Shown here piece by piece: positions 60,553-64,000 of a stretch of DNA of 64,000 nucleotides. Position numbers and translations under genes: made by a program. The DNA is taken from positions 312,883,001 to 312,947,000 of the forward strand of contig CM038214.1 in the NCBI GenBank assembly GCA_021442155.1. Direction: 5' to 3'. The notes beneath the pieces were generated by a model, which searched no databases, was not told the origin of the DNA, and saw only the letters and a program-made list of their open reading frames with translations. Each line of letters starts with the position of its first letter. Position 1 is the stretch's first letter. This DNA comes from Cymbidium sinense. Lineage: Eukaryota > Streptophyta > Magnoliopsida > Asparagales > Orchidaceae.

Positions 60553-61229
60553 AAAGTTCCCTAAAATTAGGATTCAAGTTAGCTATTTTCTTTGAGCTAC
60601 GAGCATAAATCCTCACCTCTTAGGCATTCTCACAACCTCATGTTGGTGGATTATAAGCCCTAGTAATCTAATTAAATTTCAACTTAAAACATTTAAATCC
60701 CCTTAACTTTAAAATTATTAAGCCCAATCATTGGATATAATAGAATGCTCATTAGGCTTCCTAGTATCACAAGCATTTCCTACTTATTTCATTTAGATTC
60801 CAAAAATAAGTCTTCTCCTTGAACTTTCCCAATTGATTTTCCAAATACAACCAATCTTTTGATAGTCTAACCTTGAAATCTTTAGAGATGATAATTTTCT
60901 ACTTTAATCGAGAATATTCCTAGGAAATTTCATTTCCTAAGATGTAATTAACTATACAGGCTTACCTCCATAGATAACTTAACCTGGCTTAATATAAACC
61001 CTACTTTATTCATCCATGTAAAGTAGGGGGGAAATCTCTGGTACAATCGAAGACCCATCATGCCTAAGGAGTCCTTATTACGTGGTTAGGTCCATTGTAG
61101 GGTGATGTCTCTATCTTTTGAGATAGTACATCATACCACAATGTTATACCCGATCATCTCAAAAAAGTATCCCCCCTATGATCTGCATGGTGTCCCCCCC
61201 CCCACCCCATACATCCAAAAATGAACACC

Positions 61230-61513
61230 ACAAAACCCTCTCACCTTGTTCACTGAATCCTCTCAACATCATCCTTTCTTTTTGGTGTTTGGAGATGTCG
61301 ATCCTCAAGTAGGCAAGGGTTCTGAGACTCATAATGATGATTGATACACCTGGGTCAACCAAAACTTTGGATAGCCTGTATCTGCCAACATCCACTATAG
61401 TGTAAAGAGGTGGTTGTGCTCAGTCGTCCCTAGGAGTAAGTCTTCATCATTGAATTTAACTCCTAAAATATCCTTCGAGTGGCATGCCCCATCTTTAGTA
61501 GTAGTCAACTGAG
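61230..61513 (-). pseudogene. Protease N-terminal part (segment B)
   Basis: The minus strand reads VGRYRLSKVLVDPGVSIIIM, then LRTLAYLRIDI and ERMMLRGFSEQGERVL. The VLVDPG piece is the aspartic protease active-site region (family pattern D-x-G), with the active-site Asp kept. The frame is cut after GERVL by the nested insertion. The codons after it in the open frame (WCSFLDVWGGG) belong to the insertion. Confidence 0.75.
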
Positions 61514-62143
61514 CTAAGCACATCTATAGATCAAGTAGGCATTGATTAGAGATTCGCTCATCTCTTTCGATAAGAAAAGGGCATCGTATATGTTTAACTT
61601 AGCTGAAACCTTTCTAAGGTGAGCAAGGACATTGTAATCAACTTTGGTTTGGTTCTCCATAAGCATATCCATGGGTGGAGCATCGTATGGAGGGGCTATC
61701 TTCTCACTCAAACCAATGAATTGCATACCCTTATCCTGAGGTGCTACCCTTGGAGGTAGAATGTTTCCACTACATTGGTTGACTGTAGTGACTTCTTGGA
61801 ATGCTGAGCTTGTGGAAAGTTCTACCTCCTCATCAAGCATAACTATAGCTTCTCCTATCAGATCCTTAGAGTCAGTTAACTCCAAGTCAATCTCAAGTGG
61901 TGAACTAGATTCATTCAGAAAAGGATAGTCTGACTCTGAATCAGAAAAGAAAGGATCAGAACTACTAGAGCTATTATTTTTATTTAGACCCAGAGAGCTT
62001 TCAATAGGAATAAAATTAAGAGCATCAAAAGTAGACAATATATAAGTAGAATCAGCTTTCTTCATTAATTTCTTTTTGGGTGGAGGTACATGATTGAAAT
62101 CAAATAAAGTAAGCGGAGTAAGGGATTTAGTTCCCTTATCCAC
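61514..62143 (-). pseudogene. Gag-protease linker (segment B), longest open piece in the window
   Basis: The 209-residue open piece begins MDKGTKSLTPLTLFDFNHVP and PPKKKLMKKADSTYIL. It continues through a Ser/Asp/Asn-rich acidic linker and ends YNVLAHLRKVSAKLNIYDAL, FLSKEMSESLINAYL. That final block is highly typical of Tat elements just upstream of the protease. The first half is probably structural linker. The methionine is internal to the polyprotein and not a true start. Confidence 0.8.
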
Positions 62144-63420
62144 AGATACAATGCCCCTTCCAGTATAAGAGGAGCTAGCAGAAGAGGTGGTAGCTACAAC
62201 GGTTGAGGGAGTGTTGGACTCGAAAGGTGGCTATGCTGTTGGACTATCTCGAGTAAGTATGGTGAGTTGCTACTGCAGGTGGGCTGTCACCCTCCCCGAG
62301 TTGTCCTTTGCAACTAGCAAACCTTCCTTGGTGTTGGAGGTTTGAGCTACTTCAAGCACCTGCAAGAAAAGCTTCTTGATCTTAGAAATGATCTTCTTAG
62401 AGGTTCGAGATAGAGAGATATCCTAACCTTCTTTGGGCTTAAGAGGATCGCAAGTATCCCCAATGATTACTCTAACAAAACTAGATGGTTGTTCTAATAA
62501 GTATTCCTTATGGATAACTTTGGCTCAACCATACCGCTCCAAGCTAGTCCTTAAAAGTGATACAATCCTCAAGACATGGCCATGATGGGGCAATAGCTAG
62601 ATCATTGCTCTTGCCCACTTCCTCCAGCCTCTTAGGCTCTGGTAACTTAAAGTCAAGTTTCTTTAAGAGATTCTTAAAAATTTTCCTAACTACCTCCCTC
62701 TTGAATGAATATGGCTTATTCAATCAATCACCAAGAGTAGGTGGAAAGTAGCTACATGGCGATGGATATGAATATCACTGTTGGGTAGGTGGAAATGGTC
62801 GTTATGCACTGATATGATTGAGGTGGTGGAAGAGGAGGCTGGCCGAGCTCGTAGTCTCTCAAACTAAACTCTTGCTGAGTGCTTCCCTCTGTCCACTAAT
62901 ACAACTGTCCCTAGCTTCTTCTCAAACACCTTATGTGGCTTGGGCCTAGATGATTGGTCAGAAAAGGGAAACTGTTTGGTTTCATCTTATAAGCTAGCCG
63001 CCTTGTTGATTAATTTCTCGAATGTTTTGATTGTAAAGCCCTTAAGCATGAAGGCAACTGGGCCATGGATATTCTTGAGAAGAATCTCAATGCCATGCTA
63101 TTCGGATAGCTGTGGATCACATTTTATGCACAGGTTGTCCCACTTGAGAATGTAATCGACAAGGGACTCGTTGAGTTTCTATTTCTCCATAATGAGGTAG
63201 CATATAGTGATCTCATAGCTCCAAAGAACCTCTTGATGAAGAGGTGCTAACTCAAAGAAAGTTTTATCAAATCGTTTGACAGCTCAACCAATCAAATGCA
63301 ACACCGACAGTCAGAGGAAAGTGAAGAGGATCATGCCACCTGATTGCAACAACCAGCTCTAATGTGTGCAATGAGTTATTGTGAGTTCCCACTACCATCA
63401 AAGATCTTGAAGGATGGCGA
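62144..63420 (-). pseudogene. Gag, frame-broken and truncated (segment B)
   Basis: Minus-strand translation from about 63415 shows SFKIFDGSGNSQ and LIAHIRAG. After a frame change it shows LTVGVAFDWLS, FFELAPLHQEVLWS and KLNESLVDYILKWDNLCIKC. These are pieces of the gypsy Gag capsid region (FDG...HI, then FP L.G.A..W, then ESL.DYI.RW). Several frameshifts and stops occur. The N-terminus and any 5' LTR are absent, because telomere-like repeats start at 63421 (GGCGACACAAAACCCTAAAT). Plus-strand open frames at 62557-62751 and 62940-63155 are shadows. Confidence 0.72.
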
Positions 63421-64000
63421 CACAAAACCCTAAATAAAATAAAAACTAAATAAAAACCTAAACCTAAAAAATAAATAAAAAATAAAACCTAAACCCTAAA
63501 CCAAAAAAAAACTAAACCAAAAATAAACAAAATAAATAAACATAAACCTCAACTAAAATAAACTAAACTAAAATAAATAAAACTTAAACTTAAACCTAAA
63601 ATAAACTAAACCTAAACACTAAACTAAATAAAATAAAATAAACTAAAAAAAACCTAAACAAAAACTTAAAAAAAACATAAAAATAAACCTAAAATAGAAA
63701 CCTAAAACCTAAACCTAAAAAAATAAAATAAAAACCTAAACATAAACTTAAAAATAAAAAATAAAACATAAGCTTAAAAAATGAAATAGAAATAAAACTA
63801 AACTAAGAAAGAAACATAAACTTAAACCTAAACCTAAAATATAAACTAAAATAAAAAAACATATACTAAAATAAATAAAACTAAAATAAAAAAACTAAAC
63901 TAAAATAAATAAAACTAAAATAAATAAAACTAAAATAAATAAACTAAACTAAATAAAAATAATAAATCAACCTAAATAAAAATAAAAATAAATTAAATTA
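63421..64000 (+). repeat. Telomere-like array, degenerate
   Basis: One CCCTAAA, then CCTAAA, CTAAA and AAATAAA tails run to the window edge with no gene. Unlike the right junction of segment A, the array here starts directly with tail-type sequence. Confidence 0.88.

Larger units (their letters stand above)
54333..61229. mobile_element. Nested non-coding insertion in the protease (segment B copy), about 6.9 kb
   Basis: The Tat protease frame breaks after GERVL (61230-61244, minus strand) and resumes with a GSIVLLLEIDDW-type reading at 54332. The DNA between has no coding match. Near its edges it reads TGACCTCACTATTGG...ATGAACACCA, that is TG...CA. Contents are three tandem units of about 173 bases (54645-55165), CAAATTGACC-rich DNA to about 56350, mixed-composition sequence to 57450, AT-rich DNA with TAGTCTGGACATC repeats (58220, 58495), and a 1.4 kb stretch absent from A (59151-60552). 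A G/C-run lies near 61190. A giant solo LTR or a non-autonomous LTR element is plausible but unproven. Confidence 0.5.
46814..63420 (-). mobile_element. Segment B: decayed Tat-lineage Ty3/gypsy retrotransposon with nested insertion
   Basis: This is the longer, better preserved partner of segment A. Minus-strand order is Gag (63.42-62.15 kb), Gag-protease linker, protease start (61.4-61.23), nested insertion (61.23-54.33), protease end, linker, RT, RNase H, second RNase H, integrase (to 49.61) and the repeated 3' region. It shares with A the left junction, the internal repeats and the position of the nested insertion. It keeps about 760 bases near 48.7-49.5 kb, 230 bases in the RT thumb, 1.4 kb near 59.2-60.5 kb and the protease start that A lacks. 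It lacks about 825 bases present at A 28943-29768. The 5' end is cut inside Gag, next to telomere-like repeats. Confidence 0.83.

Noticed and set aside
54326..61056. CCTAAGG at both sides of the nested insertion as a target-site duplication
   Set aside because: The right-hand CCTAAGG (about 61050) lies inside the insertion by the protease reading frame, and the match is not kept in segment A.

Overview
The window is plant nuclear DNA, probably subtelomeric or from a large interstitial telomere-like block. The evidence is Arabidopsis-type CCCTAAA repeats over roughly half of it, plant-type retroelements (a Tat-lineage Ty3/gypsy element in two copies and an RTE-clade LINE), and fragments of a plant glycine-rich RNA-binding protein (GRP) gene. 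I cannot place the species. I see no intact gene, tRNA, rRNA or CRISPR array. Every coding trace is a fragment or a decayed element.

Layout. Telomere-like arrays occupy about 1-18.75 kb, 31.67-46.81 kb and 63.42-64 kb, always with CCCTAAA on the + strand. They form a higher-order satellite. Each unit of about 0.6-1.5 kb starts with a CCCTAAA-rich head, fades into AAATAAA/CCTAAA/CTAAA tails, and ends in a recurring non-telomeric punctuation motif (about CTACYRGTTTRCTTAATTTA plus an A-run). Embedded in the arrays are six copies of the 3' end of one GRP gene (starting near 1174, 18006, 32326, 36696, 38471 and 43444), a 5'-truncated poly(A)-ended retrosequence (11697-12464), and an almost full-length decayed RTE LINE on the minus strand (39.3-42.28 kb).

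Two large related segments interrupt the arrays: A (18750-31670) and B (46814-63420). Each is a minus-strand Tat-lineage element in which I recognise Gag (B only), protease, reverse transcriptase, RNase H, a second RNase H, and integrase. Downstream lies a tandem-repeated 3' region. Both carry the same 6-7 kb non-coding insertion inside the protease region, so they are duplicates of one already nested locus. They later diverged by separate deletions. Reading frames are broken throughout, and the RT catalytic YVDD box is damaged differently in each copy.

Nothing here works as an operon or pathway. The region is best read as a telomere-repeat-derived satellite that trapped a GRP gene tail and retroelements and then amplified and duplicated them. 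Some GC-rich CTGGGCC patches at unit heads could be sequencing miscalls of telomeric repeats and should be checked against raw reads.
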